Numbered from the stretch's first letter, positions 36,047 through 45,801 are shown. The stretch: 64,000 bases of DNA from Sunxiuqinia sp963678245 (GCA_965140765.1 OZ223309.1:1922001-1986000), one strand, 5' to 3'. The notes: generated by a model from the sequence alone, not told the origin. A program made the numbers and translations.

Positions 36047-36250
36047 AAAAGTCTGAACCGTACTGGTTTGAAAAGCCAGATAAGCAGCAAAAAACAGGAT
36101 CGCTATGATCCCGAAAAGCCAGAGTGCTATTTTGAAAGATTTTTTAATAATTTTGAGCCTTTAAGTTTCAGAAACAAAATAAACTAAATTCCTTGTAATT
36201 CGTTAGGTTCAACAAATAAAATAATTGAAATCTACCTTGAAAGTTGATTC

Positions 36251-37288
36251 ATGAATAACAAAAAAGATATCATCATTTTAGGAATCGAGTCATCGTGCGA
36301 TGACACATCTGCCGCTGTTATTAAAAACGGTGTTTTATTGTCTAATATTATAGCCAGTCAAAAAGTTCACGAAGCTTACGGTGGTGTTGTTCCTGAATTG
36401 GCGTCGCGTGCCCACCAGCAAAATATTGTTCCTGTTGTCGATCAGGCAATAAAACAAGCTAACATTAACCGAGATGAAATTTCAGCAGTTGCTTTTACGC
36501 GCGGGCCTGGGCTCCTTGGCTCACTGCTTGTTGGAACTTCGTTTGCCAAAGGCTTTTCGTTGGCATGCGGCATCCCGTTAATCGAAATTAACCATTTGCA
36601 AGGGCATGTATTGGCTCATTATATTCAGGAAGAAGAAGTTGAGTTTCGTGAGCCAAAGTTTCCACATCTTTGCTTGTTGGTGTCGGGCGGAAACTCTCAA
36701 ATTATTTTGGTTAAAAACCATCTGAAAATGGAAGTCATTGGCCAAACCATTGACGATGCTGCCGGAGAAGCGTTTGACAAGTGCGCCAAAGTAATGGGAA
36801 TGCCCTACCCCGGCGGTCCGCTGATTGACAAGCTGGCTAAAGAAGGAAATCCGAACGCTTTTGAATTTGCCAAACCACGAATTAAAGATTTAGATTACAG
36901 TTTCAGCGGACTAAAAACCAGTTTTTTGTATTTCCTTCGTGACCGACTTAAAGAAAATGAAAATTTCATTGAAGAGAATCAGCGAGATTTGTGTGCTTCA
37001 CTGCAAAAAACAATTATTGATATTTTGATGACTAAATTGGTTAAAGCAGCCAAGCAAACAGGGATTTCAGAAATTACGATAGGCGGAGGTGTTTCAGCCA
37101 ATTCGGGGCTACAAAACGCTATGAAAATTGAAGCTCAAAAACGACATTGGAATATCTACATTCCCAAATTTGCCTTTACCATGGACAACGCTGCTATGAT
37201 TGCCATTACGGGCTACTATAAATTTCAAAAGAATCAGTTTGCCGAGCAAGATGTCATCCCTTTTGCACGCATGAGCATTAACGATTAG
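36251..37288 (+). CDS. tsaD: tRNA N6-threonylcarbamoyladenosine transferase
   Basis: Catalytic subunit of the t6A synthesis complex, which puts the threonylcarbamoyl group on A37 of ANN-decoding tRNAs. 345 residues. ASKHA fold with GIESSCDDTSAAVIKNG at the N-terminus, GGVVPELASRAHQQNI, the metal-binding NHLQGHVLAHYI (HxxxH), the nucleotide loop LLVSGGNSQIILV, and FTMDNAAMIAITGYYKF with the last metal ligand Asp. ATG 36251 is supported by the family N-terminus. Divergent from tamB, with which it shares a 91-bp to 205-bp region depending on the tamB start. Confidence 0.97.
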   Translation: MNNKKDIIILGIESSCDDTSAAVIKNGVLLSNIIASQKVHEAYGGVVPELASRAHQQNIVPVVDQAIKQANINRDEISAVAFTRGPGLLGSLLVGTSFAKGFSLACGIPLIEINHLQGHVLAHYIQEEEVEFREPKFPHLCLLVSGGNSQIILVKNHLKMEVIGQTIDDAAGEAFDKCAKVMGMPYPGGPLIDKLAKEGNPNAFEFAKPRIKDLDYSFSGLKTSFLYFLRDRLKENENFIEENQRDLCASLQKTIIDILMTKLVKAAKQTGISEITIGGGVSANSGLQNAMKIEAQKRHWNIYIPKFAFTMDNAAMIAITGYYKFQKNQFAEQDVIPFARMSIND

Positions 37289-37348
37289 AAGTTGATCTTT
37301 ATTGAACGACCATCCGTCAATTAGTTCTTAAAATCTAAAACTTAGAAT

Positions 37349-38329
37349 TTGGAAACGAACGCAAAAATACCGGTTGTTTTGGTAACCGGCTTTTTAGGAG
37401 CCGGCAAAACTACCTTTATCAACGAAGTAATTCGCAAACATCAGCACCTGAAATTGGCGCTTGTTGAAAACGAATTTGGCCAGCAGTCAATCGATCAGGA
37501 TTTGATTGTTGGTATGCGCAGTGAAAACATTTTTGATTTGAGCAACGGATGCATCTGTTGTTCTATTTCCAATGAGTTTTCGCTCACCTTGCTCGATTTA
37601 GCAGATAAAGCCGGTGAAATAGACTATTTGCTAATTGAAACCACCGGGATTGCTGATTTGTCGAATGTGATAAAACCATTTTACGACGACAGGGAGCTGA
37701 AAGAAAAATACACGCTTAGCGGAAGTGTTTGCTTAGTTGATGCCCAAAACTTTGAACAGCAAATGAGCGAACGCGAGCAGCAAATGCAAATTATATTGAG
37801 CGACTTGTTGGTTATTAATAAAACCGACACCTTTGCGGAAGAGCAAACACAGCAAGACATCATGAAGAAGTTGAAAGCGTGGAATGGAACAGCCCGGCTT
37901 ATTTCTGCTGAATATGGGCAAACAGATCAATTTCAATTAGCTGAATTTGCAGAACAAGTACGGGGTGAAATAGAGCATAAAATGGCCGAACCATTGATAT
38001 TTCGCCTGATTGAATCGAAAAAGTACACCACCTTTACACACGAGTTTTCCGGATTCATCAAATTTGATCGCTTTAAATATTGGTTCGATTACTTTGCCTC
38101 TATCAACCAACTAGAGATTTTCAGAATTAAAGGAATCCTTTTCACCCAAGACAACCCAAATAAAATAGTGGTTCAGTCAGTTGGTGGAGCGGTGAATTAT
38201 ACTGAAGGAAGTATGATCATGCCCGGCGAAGCTCCCATAAACCGGATCGTTTTCATTGGGAAGGAAGTTGATTTTGAACGAATCGGCTATGAACTCAACG
38301 AATATTTAACCAAGGATTTGAATCCATAA
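37349..38329 (+). CDS. CobW/COG0523 family GTPase (metallochaperone)
   Basis: 326-residue G3E-family GTPase. The P-loop is VLVTGFLGAGKTTFINE (residues 10-26). The metal-binding motif NGCICCSISNEF has the CxCC pattern, and the specificity loop is LLVINKTDTF. A CobW C-terminal domain follows (FSGFIKFDRFKYWFDYF). Members insert or traffic zinc or other metals. The start must be TTG 37349, since a TAG lies two codons upstream and no ATG matches. Its last 24 bp overlap the convergent AEC carrier gene. Confidence 0.9.
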   Translation: METNAKIPVVLVTGFLGAGKTTFINEVIRKHQHLKLALVENEFGQQSIDQDLIVGMRSENIFDLSNGCICCSISNEFSLTLLDLADKAGEIDYLLIETTGIADLSNVIKPFYDDRELKEKYTLSGSVCLVDAQNFEQQMSEREQQMQIILSDLLVINKTDTFAEEQTQQDIMKKLKAWNGTARLISAEYGQTDQFQLAEFAEQVRGEIEHKMAEPLIFRLIESKKYTTFTHEFSGFIKFDRFKYWFDYFASINQLEIFRIKGILFTQDNPNKIVVQSVGGAVNYTEGSMIMPGEAPINRIVFIGKEVDFERIGYELNEYLTKDLNP

Positions 38330-39232
38330 AGGAAGAGTAAGTACAGATAAAACGGTACTTAAAACAACTACTTTCGAAGCAAAAGACGCATTCAAATTAT
38401 ATTTCACCGACAAAACATAGGGAGTTAATCCCATTGGCATGGCAGCTTCCAATACACTTGACCGCATATCAAAAGAAACACCGGCTAATTTTACGACAGC
38501 CAAAAAAAACACTGGCAGCAAAAACAAAATCGCCACCGAAAAAGCCGCTACAGGAAGCCACTCTTTTAGTTTACCCAGAGGATGAGATCCTAAAAATAAG
38601 CCCAACGAAAATAGCACCACCGCAGTAACTGACATCGCAAACAAATCGAGACTTTCAATAAGAACTTGCGGCATTTCAATATTAAAAACAGACACAAATA
38701 AACCGAGAAAAACAGCAATCAGTAGTGGATTGGTCAATAGTCGTTTAAGCACCTGTGATATTTTGACCGTCTCCTCCCCTTTAAATTCAACCAAAACGAT
38801 CCCCAAGGTAAATAGCCAAAACAGATAGATTGCAGAGATTAAGGTGGATTCTGCTAAAATTGATTCGCCATATACATTTACAAGAACCGGGATCCCCAGA
38901 TAGGATACGTTACCAAATGAAAAGGCCAAAACCAATGTTCGCAACGTGTTGGTAGACAACCGAAATACTTTAGCAACTGGAAAAGCCAACAACATGCTAA
39001 ATACAATATAGGCAGAGTTCCATCCAATAAATCCAAAATATGCGCTTAACGGCACGTCCAGTTTGAACAGCGCAACCAAAATGAGCGCGGGAAAGCCAAT
39101 CCAGAGCGCGTAGTCATTTAAAACATCAATCCATTCCTTTTTAAACGATTTGGTTCGACTAAATAGAAGTCCTGCCAGAACCGCTAAGAACAAGGGTAAT
39201 ACGGTAACAAACGATAGTAAATAGTTTTGCAT
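38306..39232 (-). CDS. AEC family transporter (auxin efflux carrier-like permease)
   Basis: 308-residue polytopic membrane protein of the auxin efflux carrier/malonate permease family, with ten hydrophobic helices. It begins MQNYLLSFVTVLPLFLAVLA, includes LVLAFSFGNVSYLGIPVLVN with the conserved Asn-x-x-x-x-Gly-x-Pro crossover motif, and ends VVLSTVLSVLTLPLWIQIL. The family moves carboxylates or other anions; the substrate cannot be predicted. Convergent overlap of 24 bp with the CobW gene. Confidence 0.9.
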   Translation of the reverse strand: MQNYLLSFVTVLPLFLAVLAGLLFSRTKSFKKEWIDVLNDYALWIGFPALILVALFKLDVPLSAYFGFIGWNSAYIVFSMLLAFPVAKVFRLSTNTLRTLVLAFSFGNVSYLGIPVLVNVYGESILAESTLISAIYLFWLFTLGIVLVEFKGEETVKISQVLKRLLTNPLLIAVFLGLFVSVFNIEMPQVLIESLDLFAMSVTAVVLFSLGLFLGSHPLGKLKEWLPVAAFSVAILFLLPVFFLAVVKLAGVSFDMRSSVLEAAMPMGLTPYVLSVKYNLNASFASKVVVLSTVLSVLTLPLWIQILG

Positions 39233-39297
39233 AGAATTAGAGCTGGGAAAAGGTAAAAAAGCTCAAAAAGATGTCAGTTCTTATTTTGAATGTAAAA

Positions 39298-39888
39298 CTA
39301 ATTTTCAAGATAAGGGCGAACGTCAGTTAAAAACATACCTGCTGTTTTTGCAGCCTGCATCCCTAAAACTCCATCTTCATACACATGGCATTTCGCAGGA
39401 CTTGTGTTAATCAACTCAGCACATTTTAAAAAAGTCTGAGGTTCCGGTTTGTGCTCAGTTACATCGTCGGCCGTTACAATCGCGTCAAACTTGTCGTATA
39501 TACCCAAGGCATGCAGTTGCAGCTCAGCACTTTTTCGATTGGCTCCAGTACCAACTGCCATCGGAATTTTGCCATGGTATTTGTGTACCAAGCTCACCAC
39601 CAACTCGTGTGCTCGAAGGTTTTCAAGCATTTCCCAAAAAGTTTGTTGTTTCATCTTTACCATTTCTTCCGGATCAGCTCCTTCCAGCTGGTTGTCCTTT
39701 ATAATGCGATACGCAAACTGAATAGTTGGCATTCCGGTTAACTCGTATACAATTGCCGGATCAAACTTACAATTGTACTTTTTGCAAACAATCTCCCAAG
39801 TGGCAATATGTATCGGGAGCGAATCTGACAAAGTGCCGTCTAAATCAAAAATTAACGCCTCTGCATCCGGATGTTTATCAAGCTTCAT
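39298..39888 (-). CDS. HAD-family phosphatase/beta-phosphoglucomutase-like
   Basis: 196-residue HAD hydrolase. Motif I is LIFDLDGTLSDSLPIHIATW, with the nucleophile Asp15 and Asp17. Motif II is MAVGTGANRKSAE, motif III HKPEPQTFLKCAEL and motif IV CHVYEDGVLGMQAAK. The helical cap between residues 25-90 (YELTGMPTIQFAYR) is of the beta-phosphoglucomutase type. It probably hydrolyses or isomerises a sugar phosphate; the exact substrate is open. Monocistronic. Confidence 0.88.
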   Translation of the reverse strand: MKLDKHPDAEALIFDLDGTLSDSLPIHIATWEIVCKKYNCKFDPAIVYELTGMPTIQFAYRIIKDNQLEGADPEEMVKMKQQTFWEMLENLRAHELVVSLVHKYHGKIPMAVGTGANRKSAELQLHALGIYDKFDAIVTADDVTEHKPEPQTFLKCAELINTSPAKCHVYEDGVLGMQAAKTAGMFLTDVRPYLEN

Positions 39889-40205
39889 GGTAGTTTCCCT
39901 TTCTTATTTTGGTCGAAAATACATATTTTTTCAAGGATCAAAGGAATACTATCCATTTGGGAACAACATTACTCATAATTTAAAAATGAATTAATTTTAA
40001 TCATCTCCAACAAATAGAATTCATCCATTCTTCAGGCACTTCGCTAATTGCATTTCTCAACTTCTCGACCCAAAATTTAGAGATTGCCCGAAAACCATGC
40101 TCGTAATAACGTCTGAGTTCAATATCAACGGCGAGTATTTATATTGAACTCAGAACCGTTGTTCCAGATTAATGTGAAGTGTGCTATAAGGTTCCGGCAC
40201 CTTAT
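39889..40205. other. 317-bp intergenic stretch with gene remnant and inverted repeat
   Basis: No full gene is present. On the minus strand, 40001-40138 is open for 45 codons without a start and encodes RRYYEHGFRAISKFWVEKL followed by EVPEEWMNSICWR, which looks like a real protein C-terminus. A perfect 14-bp inverted repeat (40112-40125 with 40141-40154) marks its truncated edge. The part from 39889 to 40000 holds nothing I recognise. Confidence 0.5.
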
Positions 40206-40814
40206 TTATGAAAACGACTGATTCGTTTGAGGCGTGTTCATGTCTAAGTGATCGGTATTGTTAATCTCCAGAAAACGATGATTGCCTTCAGGGTGCAGTT
40301 CAACCCGGCTAAGCGAAGTGTTTTTACTGGCATCCCATAAAAAATAATCGGAGGCCGGCTTATTTTCAATTACGGTTCGAAACGCCCGTAATAAGCCACC
40401 ATGAGTAACGACAGCAACCCGTTTACCGTCGTAATGTTTAAGTAGTTTCTGAATAAAACCGGAAGCTCGTGCCATCATATCTTCATTGGTTTCCGAACCT
40501 TCAGGCAAATACTCCCACCTCCAGTTTTTCGGAAATGGCTTGCCTTCCCACAGGGGTAATGATCGCTCGCGCAACAACAGCTCGGGTTCCAATTTTAAGT
40601 CAGAATGAAATTTTAAAATTTCATTGGATGTGTCAACGGCTCGCATCAAATCACTGGATATCAAACAATCCAATGACTCATCCCGTAGTTTCAATGCTAG
40701 TTTCTGTGCTTGCTGAACTCCCAAATCGGACAATTGACCATGTTGCTGTCCCTGGCAAATATTGTTAGCATTCTCAATGGTTTCTCCGTGGCGAATAAGT
40801 AAGAGGTGAATCAT
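40206..40814 (-). CDS. Histidine phosphatase family protein
   Basis: 202-residue phosphatase of the phosphoglycerate mutase-like clan. The phospho-accepting His is in LLLIRHGETIENANNICQGQ (RHGE at residues 8-11). The second His is in VAVVTHGGLLRAFRTV, and the acid Glu is in RERSLPLWEGKPF. Substrates in this family range from phosphosugars to alpha-ribazole-5-phosphate, and none can be singled out here. Start ATG 40814. No operon partner. Confidence 0.88.
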   Translation of the reverse strand: MIHLLLIRHGETIENANNICQGQQHGQLSDLGVQQAQKLALKLRDESLDCLISSDLMRAVDTSNEILKFHSDLKLEPELLLRERSLPLWEGKPFPKNWRWEYLPEGSETNEDMMARASGFIQKLLKHYDGKRVAVVTHGGLLRAFRTVIENKPASDYFLWDASKNTSLSRVELHPEGNHRFLEINNTDHLDMNTPQTNQSFS

Positions 40815-41060
40815 AATATCTGTTGACTATTCAATAAAAACTGACTAAAATTAGTACTCACAAAATAGGACAATGATTCGGATTTATGTTCAGGTTTTTT
40901 ACAAAACCCCTTTATTTCAAAAAGAAATAACTTTTTGGCAATACTACCTGTTAACAATATTAATATTGACGTATTTTTCTGTAATGATATGACACAAATA
41001 ACACCAATACTAAATACTGAAACATAACAACGATATTAAAGAAAATTAAAAGTGAAAAGT

Positions 41061-44000
41061 ATGATTAGAGATTTTTATGCATTGATTTTTATCCTTCTAC
41101 TCTGTTCGAGTAGTATTTCGGCACAATCCGAAGAAGCAAGACTTCTGCGATTTCCAACCATTTCTGGTAATCAAATCGCATTTACCTACGCTGGCGATTT
41201 ATACTCGGTGCCAGCTGATGGCGGCGAAGCCCGGAAGCTAACCAATGATATTGGTTTTGAAATGTTTGCCCACTTTTCGCCCGACGGCAGCCAGCTGGCC
41301 TTTACTGGTCAATATGATGGTAACACCGAAGTATTTGTAATGCCGGCATCTGGCGGTTCGCCTCGCAGGTTAACCTACACTGCTACATTAAATCGGGATA
41401 AAATATCGGATCGGATGGGACCAAACAATATTGTGATGAGTTGGACTCCCGATGGGAAAAACATCATTTACCGATCGCGCAAGCAAAGTTTCAATTCCTT
41501 TAAAGGACAGCTATTTAAAATACCAGTAAACGGAGGTTTGTCAACCGAAATACCCTTGTCTGAAGGTGGCTTTTGCAGCTACTCATCTGATGGCAAAAAA
41601 TTGGCTTTCAACCGGGTTTTTCGTGAATTCAGAACCTGGAAATACTACAAAGGTGGAATGGCCGACGAAATTTGGACTTTTGATTTCGACACCAAGGAAG
41701 TCACCCAGATTACTGACAACGATGCACAGGATATTTTTCCAATGTGGGCTGGCGACGAGATTTTCTTTCTCTCGGATCGCGATCGTACGATGAACCTTTT
41801 CGTTTATAACATCACAACTAAGACGATAGAAAAAGTGACCAATTTTACGGAATACGATATTAAGTTTCCATCGATTGGTGGCGATTACATCGTTTTTGAA
41901 AATGGTGGTTACATCTACAAAATGAGCGTTAAAGACAAAATGCCTGTTAAAGTGCCTGTGCAAATTGAGAATGATTTTATTTATGCACGAAGCGAATGGA
42001 AAGACGCGGCAAAACACATTACCGATGGCGATATTTCTCCAAACGGTGAGCGAGTAGTTTTATCCGCTCGTGGCGACGTTTTCAGTGTCCCCTCTGAAAA
42101 GGGAATTACCTACAACCTTACAAAAACGCCGGGTGCACACGAGCGAAGCGCTGTTTGGTCTCCCGATGGAAAGTACATCGCTTACCTTTCTGATAAATCA
42201 GGCGAATTTGAAGTTTATATCGAAGATCAAAAAGGCAATGCCGAACCAATTCAGCTGACGAAAAATGCGGATACCTACAAGTTCAGTCTGGAATGGTCGC
42301 CCGACAGCAAGAAAATTATGTGGTCAGACCGGAAACTACGCTTGCGGTATGTTGATATCAACGGCAAAAAAATAACAACTGTTAAACAGGCTGAATACGG
42401 TTTAATCAGAGCCTACAACTGGTCGCCCGATAGCAAATGGATAACCTTCAGTTTACCAACTGATAACCAGTTCTCGAAAATTGTAGTTTATAACCTCGAC
42501 AGTGAAAAGCTACATAACATTACCGACAATTGGTACGATTCTGGCTCACCATCTTTTTCAAGCGATGGAAAATACATCACGTTTGTTTCGGCGCGCGATT
42601 TTAAACCGACCTATAGTTACACGGAGTGGAATCACGCCTACGAAAATATGAGCCGAGTATATTTGGCCATTCTATCAAAAGATACTCCTTCGCCTTTTGC
42701 TCTTGAAAACGATACGGTAAAAGTTGACAACAACGAAGATGAGAAAAAGAAAACCGAGGAGAAATCGGAAGATAAGAAAGCGGGCCAAACAGTAAAAATT
42801 GATTTCGATGGACTTTCAAACCGAATTATTTCTCTTCCAATTGCAGCATCAAACTATTACAATTTAGTTTGTATTGAAAACAAAGTATACTACTACAATT
42901 ATGGTGATGAGCGAAATGCAAAACTGTATGATTTGAAAGAAAAGAAGGAAACAGTACTAGGCAATTTCAACTATGGCATTTCGGCTAATCACAATAAAAT
43001 GTTGGTTGTTAAAGACAAGAAATGGACTGTTATCGACCTTCCTTCGTCCAAGGTTTCGTTTGATGAAACCATCGACCTTTCGAACATGAAAATCTGGGTT
43101 GATTATCAGGCTGAATGGAAACAAATTTACGACGAAAGCTGGAGACAAATGCGTGATTTTTTCTATGTTGAAAACATGCACGGATTAGACTGGCAAGCCA
43201 TGCACGACAAATACGCAGTCTTAGTTCCTTATGCCCGCCATCGCGACGATTTAACTTACCTTATTGGCGAATTAATTGGCGAATTAAATGTAGGCCACGC
43301 CTATGTGCAAAGTGGCGACCGTCCTGAACCCAAAAGAATAAAGACAGGATTGTTGGGAGCTAAAATCAGTACTGATCCTTCGGGCTATTTTAAAATTAAT
43401 CGAATACTGGATGGAGCAAACTGGAGCAAACAACTCCGTTCTCCATTACAGGAAATTGGAGTTAACGCTCAGGAAGGCGACTTCATTATCGCGATAAATG
43501 GCCAAAGCACAAAGAATGAAGGAAATCTTTTTGCATTGCTCGTAGGAAAAGCCAACAAAGATGTTGAGTTAACTCTTAACAATAAGCCAACAAAGGAAGG
43601 TGCTCGTAGCGTTTTAATTACTCCAATTGCCGACGAGTCGAGCCTGTATTATTACAACTGGGTTCAGGACAATATCCGCAAAGTAAATGAAGCTACAAAC
43701 GGAGAAGTTGGTTACATTCATGTACCTGATATGGGCCCGGATGGACTAAATCAATTTTCGAAGTTGTTCTATCCACAACTCAACAAAAAAGGCTTAGTAA
43801 TTGACGACCGCGGCAATGGAGGCGGTAATGTTTCTCCCATGCTTATTGAACGATTGCAGCGAGTGGCTCAACGAGCCAATACCCGTCGAAATTACCCACA
43901 TCCGACTCCTGTGCCCAACCAAATGCTACTCGGCCCCAAAGTGTTGCTGATCGACAAATATTCAGCATCAGATGGCGATCTTTTCCCTTATGCGTTTAAA

Positions 44001-44312
44001 CACTATAAACTGGGCACAGTCATCGGAACCCGCAGCTGGGGAGGCGTAGTAGGCATCAGTGGTTCTCTGCCATTTATAGACGGAGCAGAGCTTCGCAAGC
44101 CGGAATTTGCCTCCTACTCTTCCGAGAAAAGTGAATGGATAATTGAAGGGCATGGTGTTGAACCTGATATTGTATTGGATAATAATCCGTATCAAGAGTA
44201 CTTGGGAAATGATGCTCAATTGCAAAAAGCCATTGAAGTCATTAAAGAAAAAATTAAAACTGAATATAAACCACTGCCAGCAATTCCGGAAGCACCGGAC
44301 AAAACAAAATAA
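41061..44312 (+). CDS. Tricorn-like S41 protease
   Basis: Large exported protease of 1083 residues from ATG 41061; a GTG three codons earlier is possible. Signal peptide is FYALIFILLLCSSSISA. The N-terminal 500 residues hold WD40/PD40 propeller repeats (FSPDGSQLAF, SWTPDGKNIIY, WSPDGKYIAYLSD, WSPDSKKIMW). An acidic linker (DNNEDEKKKTEEKSEDKKAG) precedes the tricorn C1 helix bundle with LNVGHAYVQSGD, a PDZ domain (QEGDFIIAINGQST), and the S41 core VIDDRGNGGGNVSP with the nucleophile in YSASDGDLFPYAFK. It cleaves peptides, probably in the periplasm. A perfect palindromic terminator follows. Confidence 0.93.
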   Translation: MIRDFYALIFILLLCSSSISAQSEEARLLRFPTISGNQIAFTYAGDLYSVPADGGEARKLTNDIGFEMFAHFSPDGSQLAFTGQYDGNTEVFVMPASGGSPRRLTYTATLNRDKISDRMGPNNIVMSWTPDGKNIIYRSRKQSFNSFKGQLFKIPVNGGLSTEIPLSEGGFCSYSSDGKKLAFNRVFREFRTWKYYKGGMADEIWTFDFDTKEVTQITDNDAQDIFPMWAGDEIFFLSDRDRTMNLFVYNITTKTIEKVTNFTEYDIKFPSIGGDYIVFENGGYIYKMSVKDKMPVKVPVQIENDFIYARSEWKDAAKHITDGDISPNGERVVLSARGDVFSVPSEKGITYNLTKTPGAHERSAVWSPDGKYIAYLSDKSGEFEVYIEDQKGNAEPIQLTKNADTYKFSLEWSPDSKKIMWSDRKLRLRYVDINGKKITTVKQAEYGLIRAYNWSPDSKWITFSLPTDNQFSKIVVYNLDSEKLHNITDNWYDSGSPSFSSDGKYITFVSARDFKPTYSYTEWNHAYENMSRVYLAILSKDTPSPFALENDTVKVDNNEDEKKKTEEKSEDKKAGQTVKIDFDGLSNRIISLPIAASNYYNLVCIENKVYYYNYGDERNAKLYDLKEKKETVLGNFNYGISANHNKMLVVKDKKWTVIDLPSSKVSFDETIDLSNMKIWVDYQAEWKQIYDESWRQMRDFFYVENMHGLDWQAMHDKYAVLVPYARHRDDLTYLIGELIGELNVGHAYVQSGDRPEPKRIKTGLLGAKISTDPSGYFKINRILDGANWSKQLRSPLQEIGVNAQEGDFIIAINGQSTKNEGNLFALLVGKANKDVELTLNNKPTKEGARSVLITPIADESSLYYYNWVQDNIRKVNEATNGEVGYIHVPDMGPDGLNQFSKLFYPQLNKKGLVIDDRGNGGGNVSPMLIERLQRVAQRANTRRNYPHPTPVPNQMLLGPKVLLIDKYSASDGDLFPYAFKHYKLGTVIGTRSWGGVVGISGSLPFIDGAELRKPEFASYSSEKSEWIIEGHGVEPDIVLDNNPYQEYLGNDAQLQKAIEVIKEKIKTEYKPLPAIPEAPDKTK

Positions 44313-44334
44313 GCATTTCATACCAATTCTACTA

Positions 44335-44360
44335 AAGGAGGCCAATTGGCCTCCTTCTTT
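44335..44360 (+). terminator. Terminator after tricorn protease gene
   Basis: A 22-bp perfect palindrome (44335-44356, AAGGAGGCC arm) followed by CTTTG, 22 bp after the stop. Confidence 0.8.
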
Positions 44361-44503
44361 GTTCTTGAACATTTCGCAACAAAATGATTGTATTTATATT
44401 TATGCTCAGCTAATTGTTGGGTAATTATAAAAAAATCACGCAAGTGTGAATTTTTGATGGTTCATGCGAATAATGAAGTAAAGAAGTTTAAAAACGAAGA
44501 ACA

Positions 44504-45001
44504 TTGAAAACGTCATCATCACTCGAAGAGCAATTTATCGACCTTCTGGAAAAGAACAAGAAGATCATTTATAAGGTCTCCAACCTTTACGGGGAGCATG
44601 CCGACGACCGAAAAGACCTGAGCCAGGAAATCATCCTTCAGCTTTGGAAGGCGTTTCCGAATTACGATAGTCGATATGCTGTTTCGACCTGGATGTACCG
44701 AATTGCACTGAATGTGTCGATTTCGTTTATGCGAAAAGAAAAAACACGAAAAAAGACAGTCGACAGCTATCAGTCAGATCAAAGTTTGCTCAATTGGGAT
44801 ACCCAAAAAGAAGACGAACGACTAACACAGGTTTACCAGATTATCAATCAGCTGAAACCATTCGACAAAGCCATTATCATTCTTTATCTCGAAGGTCACA
44901 AAAACAATGAAATATCGAGTATTGTAGGCATTTCCGAAACGAATGTCGCCACTAAAATAAATCGGATAAAAAAGAAAATAAGTTCAAACTTAAAAACATA
45001 A
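44504..45001 (+). CDS. ECF-type RNA polymerase sigma factor
   Basis: 165-residue sigma-70 family factor of ECF size. Region 2 covers DLSQEIILQLWKAFPNYDSR and STWMYRIALNVSISFMRK; region 4 is LKPFDKAIIILYLEGHKNNE followed by the HTH ISSIVGISETNVATKINRIK. It starts at TTG 44504, as no ATG fits the family N-terminus (KTSSSLEEQFIDLLEKNKKI). The next gene starts after a 4-bp gap and encodes a four-helix membrane protein that may control it. Confidence 0.9.
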   Translation: MKTSSSLEEQFIDLLEKNKKIIYKVSNLYGEHADDRKDLSQEIILQLWKAFPNYDSRYAVSTWMYRIALNVSISFMRKEKTRKKTVDSYQSDQSLLNWDTQKEDERLTQVYQIINQLKPFDKAIIILYLEGHKNNEISSIVGISETNVATKINRIKKKISSNLKT

Positions 45002-45005
45002 AGAA

Positions 45006-45611
45006 ATGGATTTTCAAGAATTAAATAACATTTGGAATCGTGCAGACGAAAGTCTGGAAACCAATCTAAAAATCAACAAAGCCATGTTTAAAGAAGTAAG
45101 TATGCAAAAAATAAAATCGAAATTGTATGAGTTGAAACTCAGTAGCTGGATCGAAATCGCTTTTAATATTCCATTTGCTCTCTTTCTTATTTTGTATGTC
45201 ATCGATCAGTTCACGGTCATAAAATACTCAGGTCCGGCATTTTTACTGCTTCTTATTTCGTTATTTAGTCTGACTTTCAGCGGCCATAAGCTCTATCTGT
45301 ACTATCGTCGCATTCATGCCAGCCAGTCACTGGTTGAAACTCAAAAAAGCATTGAAAAATTGAAATATTATGAACAGATGGAGAAAAACCTACTGTACGT
45401 TATTATTCCACTTTTTTCAACAGCTTTTTTAATCGTCATGTCACAAAGCATTCTTAATATCGATTTATACCAATACAGCAATTGGGTAGTCCTTCAAACT
45501 GCTGCCAGTCTAATTGTTGCATTAATTATTGTCTTTATTCTGAAGAAATTTCCAAATAGAAAAATACAGGAATCCTTGTCTTTTCTTAAAGAAATTAACG
45601 CAATCGAATAA
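45006..45611 (+). CDS. Membrane protein coupled to ECF sigma factor
   Basis: 201-residue membrane protein with four hydrophobic helices (WIEIAFNIPFALFLILYVID, YSGPAFLLLLISLFSLTFSG, LLYVIIPLFSTAFLIVMSQ, WVVLQTAASLIVALIIVFIL). The cytoplasmic N-terminus of about 45 residues (MDFQELNNIWNRADESLETN) and charged middle loop could bind the sigma factor. No zinc-binding anti-sigma motif is present. The role of membrane anti-sigma is inferred only from the 4-bp spacing to the sigma gene. Confidence 0.7.
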   Translation: MDFQELNNIWNRADESLETNLKINKAMFKEVSMQKIKSKLYELKLSSWIEIAFNIPFALFLILYVIDQFTVIKYSGPAFLLLLISLFSLTFSGHKLYLYYRRIHASQSLVETQKSIEKLKYYEQMEKNLLYVIIPLFSTAFLIVMSQSILNIDLYQYSNWVVLQTAASLIVALIIVFILKKFPNRKIQESLSFLKEINAIE

Positions 45612-45745
45612 TCAGAAAAGAAACGATATAATTTAGACCGAATTATCTTCAAAATATATTTCAGGCATTTATAAATGCATTAAATATTTGTAAGTATCTG
45701 ACTAAAAAGTCTTAATGATTATTACCCGATTTCAATTGATAAAAG

Positions 45746-45753
45746 TATCTTTG
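45746..45753 (+). promoter_or_regulatory. Candidate -7 box of phnA
   Basis: TATCTTTG matches TAnnTTTG and lies about 50 bp before the phnA ATG. The upstream -33 element is weak. Confidence 0.45.
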
Positions 45754-45801
45754 CCACCCTTAAAAGTATAGCCAATCAATAATTTTAATAAATAACAACA
45801 G

